Assembly: GCA_021805205.1 (NCBI GenBank)
Contig: JAJZFV010000047.1
Coordinates: 1 to 64,000 of the forward strand
Reading direction: 5' to 3'
Length of the DNA stretch: 64,000 nucleotides
DNA from: Actinomycetes bacterium
GTDB lineage: Bacteria > Actinomycetota > Acidimicrobiia > Acidimicrobiales > Acidimicrobiaceae
Made by a program: the position numbers and the translations under genes. Shown here in pieces: positions 30,734 through 41,781 of this stretch (its first letter is position 1; each line of letters opens with the position of its first letter). Below the pieces are notes generated by a model that was given only the letters and a program-made list of their open reading frames with translations, made no database searches and was not told the DNA's origin.

Positions 30734-31921
30734 ATGGTTGAAGCTGAACTGAGCAAGGGGCCACTTGACGGAGTGGTCGTAGCAGACTTTTCTCGAGTCC
30801 TCGCTGGCCCCTATGCCACGATGCTCCTGGGGGACCTTGGAGCTGAGATTATTAAGGTCGAAGCCCCGGTAGGCGATGAAACTAGAAGTTGGAAGCCGCC
30901 ATTCTACGGAGATGACGCTACCTACTACTTGAGCATCAATCGCAATAAGCGCTCAGTCGTTCTCGACTTAGGCGACGATGGAGATCTAGAGCGGGCCAAG
31001 GAGTTGATCCGACGGGCTGACGTGATGATAGAGAACCACAAACCCGGTAGCCTTGGAAAGTTCGGCCTTGACTATTCGTCTGTTAAGGAGATAAATCCAG
31101 AGATAATCTACGCTTCGATCACCGGATTTGGAGTCGAAGGGGTAGGGGCGACCCTTCCTGGTTACGACCTAATGGTCCAAGCTATGAGTGGATTGATGAG
31201 TCTTACTGGAGACCCAGATGGTGAACCGATGCGCGCCGGCGTTGCAGTTATCGACGTGATGACTGGTCTTCACTGTGTAATCGGGATCCTCTCTGCCCTT
31301 TATGCACGGGATCGTGGGGTATCTGAAAGGCGTGAAGGTCAGTGGGTCTCGGTCTCGCTACTAGCCTCGGCGCTTTCGGGAATGGTAAATCAGACTGGGG
31401 CTAATGCCATAGCAGGGGTAGTACCGTTTCGTATGGGAAATGCCCACCCCAGCCTCTATCCCTATGAGCCGCTAGCCGCCAAGGATCAAAAGATAGTCAT
31501 TGCTGTTGGAAACAGTGGCCAATTTGAAAAGTTTGTCCGTGAGATTGGGGCGCCATGGCTCTCCACCGACGATCGCTTCAAGGACAACAACGGACGTAAT
31601 GTCAATCGCGACGAATTAAAGAAGATCCTCGAAGAGTACCTAGCAGCTAAGACTGCTAGGGAGTGGTTCGATATCTTGACCAAGGTGGGAGTACCAGCGG
31701 GACCGATAAATACGGTGGATGGGGGAGTAGCTTTCGCTGAAGAGATAGGGGTATCCCCCAAGGTTGAGGTCTCCTACAAGGGCGAGATGATAAGCACGAT
31801 ACGCAATCCCGTTACCTTCACCAAGACCAAGCCGACCTACCGAAGCGGCCCCCCTCTCTTAGGTGAACATAGCGATGAGATCAAGGCTTGGCTAGATGGC
31901 CCTCGTGCTCCTCTGCAATAG
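30734..31921 (+). CDS. CaiB/BaiF family CoA-transferase
   Basis: VADFSRVLAGPYATMLLGDLGAEIIKVEAPVGDETRSW...RNKRSVVLDL. Confidence 0.93.
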   Translation: MVEAELSKGPLDGVVVADFSRVLAGPYATMLLGDLGAEIIKVEAPVGDETRSWKPPFYGDDATYYLSINRNKRSVVLDLGDDGDLERAKELIRRADVMIENHKPGSLGKFGLDYSSVKEINPEIIYASITGFGVEGVGATLPGYDLMVQAMSGLMSLTGDPDGEPMRAGVAVIDVMTGLHCVIGILSALYARDRGVSERREGQWVSVSLLASALSGMVNQTGANAIAGVVPFRMGNAHPSLYPYEPLAAKDQKIVIAVGNSGQFEKFVREIGAPWLSTDDRFKDNNGRNVNRDELKKILEEYLAAKTAREWFDILTKVGVPAGPINTVDGGVAFAEEIGVSPKVEVSYKGEMISTIRNPVTFTKTKPTYRSGPPLLGEHSDEIKAWLDGPRAPLQ

Positions 31922-32184
31922 CGGTCGATTCTATCTGGTTGCAAGGTGTAGAAAAAGCGCCATTTAGCCTCGGTCCTGATTGTAACCTAAAGATAGCGAC
32001 GACGGAGTTAGCCAACGAGCGAAGACACCGAGCATAACGATAGATCTCTACCACTTGGGCATGTCAATTTCGGTGTTGATGATTCGATCTTGGGATGATC
32101 CGAGGTCGAAAGCTCTAATTGACTAGGTGCGAGATCGCAACTACACCTCAAGAATCTATCTTCTCTACGGCTGCTTTGGCCCAA

Positions 32185-32226
32185 ACTAGCGAGGGGAGCT
32201 TCGACCAACGAAGTTCCCCTCGCTAG
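32185..32226. terminator. Hairpin terminator downstream of CaiB/BaiF gene
   Basis: CTAGCGAGGGGA...TCCCCTCGCTAG. Confidence 0.6.
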
Positions 32227-32393
32227 GTATCGTCTCGCTTAGTTTTACCATTCGGAATCTCTGGGTCCTTTCACCACGCTTTTGGTTGACTCAAGCGTTG
32301 GTGGTATTTAGATAGAGCTGCGAAAACTAACCCAGATATAAATATCGTTCTAGTCGATTAAACCGTTTCATAATTTAGGTCGATAGCACCCTC

Positions 32394-34763
32394 ATGAAAG
32401 TATTGACTTCGCGGATTGCCAAGGTCTCGAAGAGGGTAAAGATCGTTATCGGCGTAGTCTTGGTGATTAACTTGAGCGTTGGTATGGCGCTGTCGGCAAA
32501 TTCACTTTTCGGAAGGGGCTTTGCTTCTGCAGCAAATATCGCCAACCTCAATCGGCTGCTAGGTGATGCCAATGCTCAAACCTCGTACCTAGTTCAAGCT
32601 ACAAATAGCGGTGAGATGGCATCTTCATTTGCACAAGCCGATGCGGTTGGGGTCGATTTAAGGGCAATTGCTAGCGCGCTGCACTCCACCATTGCCTACT
32701 CCCAATCACTCTCTAGGGCAATTGCCTCATTTCGCTCAGCGGCATCAGAGCTTCGTACTTCAATTGCAGATGCGAAGGTCCCACCTCGTGGATCTATTGC
32801 TGGGATCAACCGCGCCCTAGGTAATCTTCGGGTCCAAGTCGCCACCATGGTAGCTATCGAGAACTACAAGGTTAAAAAAGCGAAGTTAACTGCAGGTCTC
32901 GAGACGGTATTTATGATGGCCTTTGGATCTATCCTTGCCTTGGTACTCTACCGACGCTTCTCGCGAAGCCAAGTTCAGGGGGCTATCCGCGCCACAGCGG
33001 CCCGACTTCAAACCGCGAACAAGTATCAGACCTTGATCGATCGAAGTCAAGACCTTTTAGTAGTTGTAGATAGTAAGGGCAACGTTCAATTTGCCGCACC
33101 CTCGTGGGGGCGACTCTTTGGGTTTTCCAAAGAAAAGTTCATCGGCTCATACTTTGCCGATATCGTTGCAGCCAAGGATCAGTCGATCTTTTTGGCTGAA
33201 CTTCAGAGCGTGGGCGCCGATGAAGTGAGCGAAATTGAATTTTCCGTGGTCGATGTTGAGGGGAAGTTCCATTGCCTTTCTGCGACGATGGCCAACTACC
33301 TTGAATCGACGCAGCTGGCTGGGGTCATCATCAACGCTCGAGACATATCTGAGGCTAAGGCACTTCAAGAGGAGCTCATCCATAACGCCTTCTACGACTC
33401 CCTAACCTCGCTTCCCAATCGGGTCTTATTTACCGAGAGGCTAAAGAGCGAGATTGCTTTGGCTGACTTTGCCCCTTTGCATATCCTCTTTATCGACCTC
33501 GACGACTTTAAAGTTGTAAACGACACCTATAGCCATAGCGTTGGTGATGAACTCCTGACAGAGGTTGCCCTTAGGCTTCGCGAAGTAGTAGGGGATAGGG
33601 TAACTCTCGGGCGACTATCTGGTGACGAATTTGCGGTGATACTTTCATCTGGTGAGAAGCCATCGTTCGTGGCAGATGAGATAAAGTACGCCTTAGGTAA
33701 GCCATTTGAATTGAGCGTCGGCGAGATATTTGTCAGGGCCTCGATCGGCGGTGCGAGGTGCGATACGTCGAAGATGGACGCCGAGGCACTTCTTCGGGAT
33801 GCCGACGTAGCAATGTATGTAGCTAAGAAGGACGGTAAGAGTCGCTTCGCCCTCTTCGAGGCGAGGATGCACCAAGAGATCGCAGAGAGGTTGAAGTTGA
33901 AGGCCGATCTAGCTGGTGCAATCGAACGTGACGAGTTCTTCGTGGTCTACCAGCCGGTTGTCGACATGAATACAGGGGAGATTGCCGGTGTTGAAGCCCT
34001 TGTTAGGTGGCAACACCGTGAGTTGGGGCTGATTCCACCTGGGGTATTCATTCCGATCGCTGAGGAGTCGCGAGCAATCGTCGATATCGATCGTGGAGTA
34101 CTACTAAAAGCAACTACCCAACTGGCAAGTTGGAATCGCCTTCGACCAGAGGGGCGAAAGCTCTCCTTGAACGTCAATATCTCGGTGATTGAGCTATCCG
34201 AAGAAGACGTAGTCGAAGCGGTGTCCGAGATTATTACTAAAAGCGGAATCGATCCCAAACTACTGATCCTTGAAATTACTGAGACCGTTTTTATGGCCAA
34301 TCCAAAGGCATTCATCGACAAGATCAATCGAATTAAATCCCTCGGTGTCAGAATTGCGATAGATGACTTTGGAACTGGGTACTCATCCCTCTCCTTCCTA
34401 GAGGAGCTCCCGATTGACGTGTTGAAGGTAGATAAGTCCTTCACCGACCGTCTCACCGCCGGTGAGGTACCGGTGACGCTTCGGACCATCATTCAATTGG
34501 CAAAGGCCCTATCGCTCAAGTTGGTTATTGAAGGCATCGAAGAGGGAATTCAAATGGAGAAGTTGGTGGATCTGGGGTGCACCTTCGGGCAAGGATATCA
34601 CTTTTCAAAGCCCAAGAGCAGTGAAGACCTCGAAGGAATGATCTTTGGTGGCGACAGCGATGCCCTGAGGCGCTTTGCCTTGGACCGCAACAGCGAAGTT
34701 GATCACGACTATCGATATGAAGTGACTTTCGAAGGGAGGGCCAATGACAAAAGTTCAAAGTAA
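32394..34763 (+). CDS. PAS-GGDEF-EAL membrane-associated c-di-GMP signalling protein
   Basis: PAS region; GRLSGDEFAV (degenerate GGDEF); GVEALVRWQHRELG, DDFGTGYSSLSFLEELPIDVLKVDKSF (EAL). Confidence 0.9.
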   Translation: MKVLTSRIAKVSKRVKIVIGVVLVINLSVGMALSANSLFGRGFASAANIANLNRLLGDANAQTSYLVQATNSGEMASSFAQADAVGVDLRAIASALHSTIAYSQSLSRAIASFRSAASELRTSIADAKVPPRGSIAGINRALGNLRVQVATMVAIENYKVKKAKLTAGLETVFMMAFGSILALVLYRRFSRSQVQGAIRATAARLQTANKYQTLIDRSQDLLVVVDSKGNVQFAAPSWGRLFGFSKEKFIGSYFADIVAAKDQSIFLAELQSVGADEVSEIEFSVVDVEGKFHCLSATMANYLESTQLAGVIINARDISEAKALQEELIHNAFYDSLTSLPNRVLFTERLKSEIALADFAPLHILFIDLDDFKVVNDTYSHSVGDELLTEVALRLREVVGDRVTLGRLSGDEFAVILSSGEKPSFVADEIKYALGKPFELSVGEIFVRASIGGARCDTSKMDAEALLRDADVAMYVAKKDGKSRFALFEARMHQEIAERLKLKADLAGAIERDEFFVVYQPVVDMNTGEIAGVEALVRWQHRELGLIPPGVFIPIAEESRAIVDIDRGVLLKATTQLASWNRLRPEGRKLSLNVNISVIELSEEDVVEAVSEIITKSGIDPKLLILEITETVFMANPKAFIDKINRIKSLGVRIAIDDFGTGYSSLSFLEELPIDVLKVDKSFTDRLTAGEVPVTLRTIIQLAKALSLKLVIEGIEEGIQMEKLVDLGCTFGQGYHFSKPKSSEDLEGMIFGGDSDALRRFALDRNSEVDHDYRYEVTFEGRANDKSSK

Positions 34764-35271
34764 GGTAATCGCAATTGGAGCCAAGGAAGATAACGCCTTG
34801 GAGTTAGCTTCTCCAAAGGGTGAGACCAAAGAGAGGTGGATTCCAGCTCAACGCTTCGCTCTCATATTTGGGGTAATTTATCTCGCATCGGCGATAGCCG
34901 GTTACTTCATGATAGGAATCAAGCAATTTCCTCTTGTCCCCAACGGAGTATTGATGATCTTTGGGATGAACCCACTTCACATCTCAATTCACTTTGTAGT
35001 CGGGTGGGTCTGGATCTTCTCATCCTTTTCAAAGAGGTATGTAATCTGGGTAAATATCGCCTTTGGCATCGTCTTTGGTCTGCTGACGGTCTTTGGACTC
35101 TTGAACCTACTCCCATTTTTGGGGGTAACTGGACTTGCTGACCCCGACAATTACCTCCACCTATTTACCGGCATTCTCGGACTCTTCTACGGAACAGTAG
35201 GGGCTCGCGGTTCAAGTGACTTTGACATCGCAGACGAGCTACCTCTCGACACCTCAGAGACAAATTGGTAG
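34744..35271 (+). CDS. DUF4383-like membrane protein
   Basis: Four hydrophobic segments, NPLHISIHFVVGWVW, DNYLHLFTGILGLFYG. Confidence 0.7.
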   Translation: MTKVQSKVIAIGAKEDNALELASPKGETKERWIPAQRFALIFGVIYLASAIAGYFMIGIKQFPLVPNGVLMIFGMNPLHISIHFVVGWVWIFSSFSKRYVIWVNIAFGIVFGLLTVFGLLNLLPFLGVTGLADPDNYLHLFTGILGLFYGTVGARGSSDFDIADELPLDTSETNW

Positions 35272-35487
35272 GAGAGCTATAGCTATCGCTAAATTCTTAG
35301 TCGGCTCGTGATGGGTCGTGAAGATCTTAAAGATCCCCCAAGGGGGCTAATAAACTATGAGTCCTTTTCCCTGTTGACTTTCGATCCCATCAAGGTATGG
35401 CTACTTCGGCTCCGTGTGGAACGTTTTATGTAGGTGGTTTTTCCACTGTGGTTAAGAGTAGGTTACCGAAATTGCGGTTGGACTCAC

Positions 35488-37119
35488 TCAGAAGGTGTCG
35501 ATCAACTCCCGCACTCCTCGTCCGACCTCGATAGTTCCTAAGATGTCGCCGTCTGATCTTGGTACGATCCTCGCCTTTAGGTACTCGGTGGCGACCTCGT
35601 GGTAGCCACCTTCAACCAGGACCGATAGTTGCAGAGCCTTTGCCAAGCGGGTCGCCAATGACCTAGCGCGTGACTCTGATATCGCCTCGCCGATCGCAGC
35701 TTCCTCACAATCGCCAATCATTCTCTTTAGATGGATGTCGTCGATACTATGGCGCTTAAGGTAAGAAAAAAGTTGATCTCGGGCCATTTGATCCCTGTTC
35801 ATTACCCTAAGTAAGTCGAGTGCATTTACATTACCAGACCCTTCCCACATCCCATTTAGTGGTGATTCACGAAATAGTATCGCCCCGCGTGACTCCTCTA
35901 CGTAACCGTTTCCCCCAAGGCACTCGACCGCCTCTGCGATAAGCGTCGGTGCTCGCTTGCAGACCAAGAACTTGGCAAGAGGTACCCCAATCCTCCTTAG
36001 AGCTCCCTCCCCCTCGTCAAAGGGGGCGTTATCATCGCAGAGGGCGAGGCGCAGACTGGTCATCGTGGCAGCGATCGATTCGATGACCATGTCACCTAAG
36101 ACCGCCTCCATAAGTTCGGTGTCGATGAGCATCCTACCAAAGGCCATCCTGGCTCTGGCGTGGTCGATGGCATCTACAGTGGCCGATCGGATCTCTCCTG
36201 CCGACCCGATCAGTGAGTCGAGGCGACAGTGAGATACCATCTTTATGATTGTAGCTATTCCTCGCCCCTCTTCTCCAACTATATGTGCCTCGGATCCGTC
36301 GAAGACGACTTCGCTCGATGCATTTGACCTATTTCCGATCTTGCTCTTTAGGCGTTGGATCTGTATTGAGTTCAAGGCTCCGTCTTCACGTCGTCGGGCT
36401 ACGGTAAAGCAGGTAACTCCGCGATCGGTCTGGGCTGTTACTAGAAAGAGGTCTGATTGTGGAGCTGACATGAACCACTTGTGACCAAAGATCTGATATC
36501 GATCTCCGCCGACCTTGGTGGCAAAGGTGATATTTGCTCTTACGTCTGAGCCCCCTTGTCGCTCGGTCATTCCCATCCCCGATGTAATCGATTGCTTTTG
36601 AGATATGGGTACCTCTCTAGGGTCATAGCTTTGATGGCGAAGCTTTTCGATCAATGAGGATAGGTAGGTAGTTCGATCGCTCTTTTCCTCTTCTAGTGTT
36701 GCCACTGCCGCATATGTCATAGATATTGGACAGCCGTGGCCCGGCTCTATCTCTGAAAGCATGTGAAGTTTGAGTGCCCGTTCGAGGTGGCCCTTTCCAT
36801 TTTTTTCAGGGAATGACCCCACTCCACTCTTCATCGCCATATCCATGAAGTAGTTGTAACTAGGGTGGAAGTTGACTTGATCGATCCTCTCTCCTATTCG
36901 GTTAAAGGAATTCAAGACTGGAGAATTGTCGTTCGCCTCTCTCGCCATCTTGTCGGCCTCTTTGGTCCCCAAGAATTGCCCATATTGGATCAGGGAGGAC
37001 TCATCTAAGTTGCGTGCCTCTATGAACCTCTGTGCGTGGGTATTGCTAAGGTAGCGGTTTTTCTCCACTGGAAGATCGCTCTGGTTTTTTACTTCATATC
37101 GAGGATCAACTGCTGCCAT
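35488..37119 (-). CDS. Acyl-CoA dehydrogenase, AidB-like
   Basis: GMGMTERQGGSDVRANITFA, GHKWFMSAPQSDLFLV, VECLGGNGYVEESRGAILFRESPLNGMWEGSGNV. Confidence 0.88.
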   Translation of the reverse strand: MAAVDPRYEVKNQSDLPVEKNRYLSNTHAQRFIEARNLDESSLIQYGQFLGTKEADKMAREANDNSPVLNSFNRIGERIDQVNFHPSYNYFMDMAMKSGVGSFPEKNGKGHLERALKLHMLSEIEPGHGCPISMTYAAVATLEEEKSDRTTYLSSLIEKLRHQSYDPREVPISQKQSITSGMGMTERQGGSDVRANITFATKVGGDRYQIFGHKWFMSAPQSDLFLVTAQTDRGVTCFTVARRREDGALNSIQIQRLKSKIGNRSNASSEVVFDGSEAHIVGEEGRGIATIIKMVSHCRLDSLIGSAGEIRSATVDAIDHARARMAFGRMLIDTELMEAVLGDMVIESIAATMTSLRLALCDDNAPFDEGEGALRRIGVPLAKFLVCKRAPTLIAEAVECLGGNGYVEESRGAILFRESPLNGMWEGSGNVNALDLLRVMNRDQMARDQLFSYLKRHSIDDIHLKRMIGDCEEAAIGEAISESRARSLATRLAKALQLSVLVEGGYHEVATEYLKARIVPRSDGDILGTIEVGRGVRELIDTF

Positions 37120-37261
37120 CTACCCCGCCGATCTGCTCATCTGACTTATTGACTCACCATAGCTCATCGCCGACTTCGAAATGGATAATTGTTGACTTGG
37201 TACCAGAGTGCCATTGCTAGGCGATCGCCACCTGGCCGTGCTGTATTCTCTTTAGTAACTT

Positions 37262-38017
37262 ATGACACTAAAAGCTCTGATCTTTGATGTTGATGGAACC
37301 TTGGCCGAATCTGAGGCGATTCATCGAACTGCCTTCAATCTCGCATTTAGTGAATTTGGACTTACCACCGATTGGGATGAAGCGACCTACATAAATACTC
37401 ACCTCAAGACAGCGGGAGGCTTTGAACGCCTGATAGTAGCAGCTAAAAGCGATCCCCAATTGGCAGGTGTAGATCTCATGGCGTTACATTGGCGAAAGAA
37501 CGAACTATATATCGAGATGGTAAAGTCGGGTCAATTGGCGATGAAGAGGGGAGTGAAGCGATTAATCGAGGCGGCCAAAGCCGAACAAATTAAAGTAGCG
37601 GTGGCTACTACTACCTCAATTGAGAATGTAGCTACCCTAATTAATTCAAACTTTTCAAAAGATCTCTACGAGGTAGTCGACTTTGTCGGCGCTGGTGACG
37701 TGGTAGAAACAAAGAAGCCGTCGCCCCTGATATATAACTACGTTCTTGATGGCCTTGGACTGAAACTTAGTGAAGGCCTTGCAATTGAAGACTCCGATAA
37801 TGGCATACTTGCATCAACTGGTGCCTCGCTTGCAACCCTGGTTGTCCAAAGTCGCTTCTCCCCAATTGAAAAACCTCACGTGGTTGGAGCTTATGTCAAG
37901 GACTTAGGAGATGATCAAGATCGAGATCTTCTTATCTCGGGACCACCCCTAGATGGGGTCGTTGACCTCGACTATCTACGACAAGTTCACCTAAATGGAA
38001 ACAGATTTAGCATCTAA
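37262..38017 (+). CDS. HAD-family hydrolase (CbbY-like)
   Basis: LIFDVDGTLAESEAIHRTAFN...AIEDSDNGILAS. Confidence 0.88.
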   Translation: MTLKALIFDVDGTLAESEAIHRTAFNLAFSEFGLTTDWDEATYINTHLKTAGGFERLIVAAKSDPQLAGVDLMALHWRKNELYIEMVKSGQLAMKRGVKRLIEAAKAEQIKVAVATTTSIENVATLINSNFSKDLYEVVDFVGAGDVVETKKPSPLIYNYVLDGLGLKLSEGLAIEDSDNGILASTGASLATLVVQSRFSPIEKPHVVGAYVKDLGDDQDRDLLISGPPLDGVVDLDYLRQVHLNGNRFSI

Positions 38018-38379
38018 GCGTAAGCCGGCCTATTCCAGAAATAGGTGACGGTCTCCTCTTTGGTAAAGGGCCAATAATAAGTTAATTCTCACAAAGTTTG
38101 TTCTTTGTAATTACCATCTATCAGGGCTGGCTTTTGGTTTGCTTGGGCATAGCGTTACTTTAAATTTTCCATTCATGAGCAATTTAATGTATCTCTTATC
38201 TCCCCATTGACGTGGGATAATAATTAATGAAGGCTTATATTGGCTCCATTTTGCCGCAGCAGGGTCGAAATCGAGGCTAAGGTATCTTATATATTTGGTT
38301 GAGTCACTCGTTTTTGGAACTCTCCGCCCACCTAAATGTGGCCACGGAGCCCTGAAGAGGGTGGATCCCGGAAAGTTAT

Positions 38380-39393
38380 ATGCTAGAAAACCGTCAGAGG
38401 CTAGTTGGCCGCGTAGTCGCATCGATTGCTGGCCTAATCGTCTTAGTATCACCGCCAGCATTCCAAGTAGCAGCATATGGAGCAACTCAGTCGTCGCTTC
38501 AAGCCCAAGTTGCATCGATAACCTCTCAGATATCGAATCAGAGCGTTCAGATCCACCAATTAGCTGTCAATCGTTCAATCGCCCAGTCGCAATTGGTTAC
38601 CTTGAATGCGCAATTAGCGGGAGAGCAAAAGCAACTCGCTGAAGCTAGTGCCACTGTCAACTCAAAGAGGCAATTGCTAGGTAGGATTGCGATCTCACAG
38701 TATATGAACTTGAATAACGCCTCTTCTGTCTTCTCCGAGCTCTCGATGAGCCAAGCTGAATTCTTGGCTCGAAGTGAGTACGAGAGGGTTATGGGTCTGG
38801 ATGTCTCCTCAGCGATTGCTAGCTATAACGCATCTTTGAAGAACCTTAATCAAAAGCTTGCAGCTACCAAGCGTCTTCAACAGGCTGTAGTCTCGGATGA
38901 AGCTCAAATAGATAACGAGAGTACCTCTCTTAGCCAAACGATTTCAAAAGAGCAGTCGGTCATTTCATCACTAAATGGCCAGATCCAGCAGCTGGTTCAA
39001 CAACAACTAGCACAGCAGTTAGCGGCTGAGGTTAGAGCGCAGAGACCAAAGGCCCAAGTAATCCAATCTCAGGGCACCCCATCTCCTGCTGGCATCTCTC
39101 AAACCCCATCAAATGGAGGTTCGGTTGGAAATTGGGGAGGACACCCAGCGCCAGTTACCGCTGCGGCCTTATCTGCCCTTCGCAACTGTGAGTCGGGCGG
39201 TAACTATCAGGACGATACCGGCAATGGCTACTACGGTGCCTATCAATTCTCAGCTTCGACCTGGCATGCAATGGGATATCCAGGATTGCCCTATCAGGCC
39301 CCTCCCTCGGTGCAAGATCAAGCTGCATCACGCTTAGCCGCTAATGGTTGGTACTCTTGGCCTGAGTGCGCACTGCTGATTGGTCTAAACTAA
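38380..39393 (+). CDS. Secreted coiled-coil protein with C-terminal resuscitation-promoting-factor/transglycosylase-like domain
   Basis: N-terminal signal, Q-rich coiled coil, LRNCESGGNYQDDTGNGYYGAYQFSASTWHAMGYPG. Confidence 0.85.
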   Translation: MLENRQRLVGRVVASIAGLIVLVSPPAFQVAAYGATQSSLQAQVASITSQISNQSVQIHQLAVNRSIAQSQLVTLNAQLAGEQKQLAEASATVNSKRQLLGRIAISQYMNLNNASSVFSELSMSQAEFLARSEYERVMGLDVSSAIASYNASLKNLNQKLAATKRLQQAVVSDEAQIDNESTSLSQTISKEQSVISSLNGQIQQLVQQQLAQQLAAEVRAQRPKAQVIQSQGTPSPAGISQTPSNGGSVGNWGGHPAPVTAAALSALRNCESGGNYQDDTGNGYYGAYQFSASTWHAMGYPGLPYQAPPSVQDQAASRLAANGWYSWPECALLIGLN

Positions 39394-39472
39394 CAAACCT
39401 GCATAGTACTCCCGATAACTTGCATAAGGCTAATTGCCCGCTAGCAAGTCAAAGGACCAAAGGGGGTCATAG

Positions 39473-40207
39473 GTGGCAACTCGAAATATAACGATCATTC
39501 AGTACATCGAAAAGAGTCGTCCGCGAAGGTTTATAGGCGAGGTAGTTGGGACCTTCCTTCTGGTATCAATTGCAATGGCAGCCTCTTTGAGCGATGCTAT
39601 CACTGGCTTTGGTGGTGAACCGGCCCGCCTTCTAGGACCAGGTTTAACTGTAATGGCAGTCATTTTGGCTACTGGTAATATCTCGGGAGCGCACCTCAAT
39701 CCAGTGGTGACACTTGCCTTCTTCCTCCGTGGCGAATTTCCAGCTAAGCGAATTGGGGACTACATCTTTGGACAGTTGATTGGGGGATTAGCTGGAGGTC
39801 TCTTCGTTCGTTTCGCCCTAGCTTCGGGAAAGGTGATAGGCCTTACCCAGATCGGCCATGTCGCGATATGGCAGGCAATTCTGGTCGAGGTAGTCGCTAC
39901 TTTTTTCTTGGTAAGTGTTATCCTCGGCACTGCTTCAGGGTCTCAAAACGTCGGACCCCTCTCGGCACTGGCAGTAGGTGGAACAATTATCGTCGACACC
40001 GTAGTCTTTGCTCCATTTAGCGGAGCATCGATGAATCCGGTGCGCTCCTTGGCGGCTGAGATAGTCGATAATAACTACCTGCACTTCTACATATATTTGA
40101 TTGGCCCTTTGATGGGGTCTCTAATTGCAGTTGGGGTTGCGTACGCTTTAAGGGGCGGTGGCCACGATCCAGTGGCATCTCAAGCAGCTCAAGGGAAGTT
40201 GGAGTAG
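39473..40207 (+). CDS. Aquaporin/MIP family channel
   Basis: SGAHLNPVVTLAF and GASMNPVRSLA NPA/NPV motifs. Confidence 0.88.
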   Translation: MATRNITIIQYIEKSRPRRFIGEVVGTFLLVSIAMAASLSDAITGFGGEPARLLGPGLTVMAVILATGNISGAHLNPVVTLAFFLRGEFPAKRIGDYIFGQLIGGLAGGLFVRFALASGKVIGLTQIGHVAIWQAILVEVVATFFLVSVILGTASGSQNVGPLSALAVGGTIIVDTVVFAPFSGASMNPVRSLAAEIVDNNYLHFYIYLIGPLMGSLIAVGVAYALRGGGHDPVASQAAQGKLE

Positions 40208-40484
40208 CGCCAGCAATTCTGCTCACCAGACGACTTTCTTTTAATCATCAATGCCAATGCCGATATCGACCCTTCTTGATCGATGTCTTGGAGTGACGAT
40301 TGCTGGCTGGAAGATAGCGAAGTAAGCCCATCTTCTCACCTAAGTCGGTAACGCCTCGGTAAAGCTACAGTGACACGGTTGGCACCGCTAAGAACCGAAT
40401 AAGAGGATATCTTCATCAGCGCTTTTACTCGAGGGGTTATGGATCGTTGCGAAGTGTTTTGCACGTCGCCTTCGCTAAATTCGC

Positions 40485-40520
40485 AAAAGGACGTGTCTCA
40501 ATAGGAGACACGTCCTTTTT
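40485..40520. terminator. Bidirectional intrinsic terminator
   Basis: AAAAGGACGTGTCTC-AATAG-GAGACACGTCCTTTTT between convergent genes. Confidence 0.85.
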
Positions 40521-40563
40521 CTTGGCAGGAGGAGTAATTTGCTGATATGACAGTTTGACTATC

Positions 40564-41781
40564 TTAGTATGAGCGCGGCAGCCCCAGATCGTGCTCTGCT
40601 ACGAAATTTAGGACCATCTCATTGTTGATAGGAGCAGTCTTAGAGAGCCTTGCCCCAGCTAAAAATTGAATTAGGAGGTTCTCTTCGACAAATCCACTAC
40701 CTCCAAAGGTTTGGATTGCTCGATCCGCTGCGTCAAAGCAGGTCTCTGAGGCGAGGTACTTGGCCATGTTGGCAAGGGTGCCAACCCTCTGAGGTGGAGC
40801 ACCCTTATCGTAGAGGGCGGCAGCCTCATAAAAGAGAAGGCGGGCCGCCTCTTGGGTGGTGCGAAGCTTAGCTAGTGGGTGAGATACACCTTGGTACGAA
40901 CCGATCGGTCGATCGCCGAAGACCACCCTCTCCTTTGAGTAGTCGACGGCTTTGGAGATGAAGTAGTCGCACATCCCAACCGAGAAGGATGCGCCTAGGA
41001 TCCTCTCTGGGTTGAGTGCCATAAAGAGAATCCTCGCTCCTTGATCTACCTCTCCCACCACGTCGCTCTCGGGTACGAATAGGTCGTCGAAGTAGAGTTG
41101 AAACTGAGAAAAGCCCTCGATCCCAGCTGTATTCATCTTGTTCTTATTTAGAGCTGGATCCTTGGGGTCAACCAAGAAGAGAGTTAGGCCGAAGGACTTA
41201 GGAAGGTTCTTCTCTTTAATCTCTTCTCGAGATGTAGTTCGGGCCACTACCAAGATTCGGTTAGCGCGATCGATACCGGTGATCCAAGCCTTCTCACCTC
41301 GCAGGCGAAAGCCACCCTCGGCCTTATGGGCGCGGAGGCTCATATTGAATGAGTTAGTTCCAGCGCCAGGTTCGGTGATGGCAAAGGCCATATGGTAGTT
41401 TCCAGTAGCAACCTTAGGGAGTATCTCTCTCTTTTGCTCCTGGGTGCCACCTGCGATGATAGCCAAAGTATCCATAGTGGTTAGGAGGGCGAGAGTGTTC
41501 TCGAGGCCATAAGCGGCAAAACGCTCCATCGCTAGTGCCATTGAGAGTAGGCCGACATTTGAACCGCCGTACTCTTCGGGGATTAAAGCCCCGTATAGGC
41601 CAAGTTCGCCCATCGCCTCTAGAAGTTCGTCTGGGTAGTAGTGGTTTGTTGCGAGCTCCATCAACATCTTCTCTTTTCGATCACCGAGGTGATCGAGGTA
41701 ACCATCTACAGCCTCACAGATGGCTATGTGCTCTTCTGTAAAGAAAGTCGCTGATGTTGTAGCGCTACTTCGCCCCTTCAT
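40564..41781 (-). CDS. Acyl-CoA dehydrogenase
   Basis: MAFAITEPGAGTNSFNM, LRGEKAWITGIDRA, QTFGGSGFVEENL. Confidence 0.92.
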   Translation of the reverse strand: MKGRSSATTSATFFTEEHIAICEAVDGYLDHLGDRKEKMLMELATNHYYPDELLEAMGELGLYGALIPEEYGGSNVGLLSMALAMERFAAYGLENTLALLTTMDTLAIIAGGTQEQKREILPKVATGNYHMAFAITEPGAGTNSFNMSLRAHKAEGGFRLRGEKAWITGIDRANRILVVARTTSREEIKEKNLPKSFGLTLFLVDPKDPALNKNKMNTAGIEGFSQFQLYFDDLFVPESDVVGEVDQGARILFMALNPERILGASFSVGMCDYFISKAVDYSKERVVFGDRPIGSYQGVSHPLAKLRTTQEAARLLFYEAAALYDKGAPPQRVGTLANMAKYLASETCFDAADRAIQTFGGSGFVEENLLIQFLAGARLSKTAPINNEMVLNFVAEHDLGLPRSY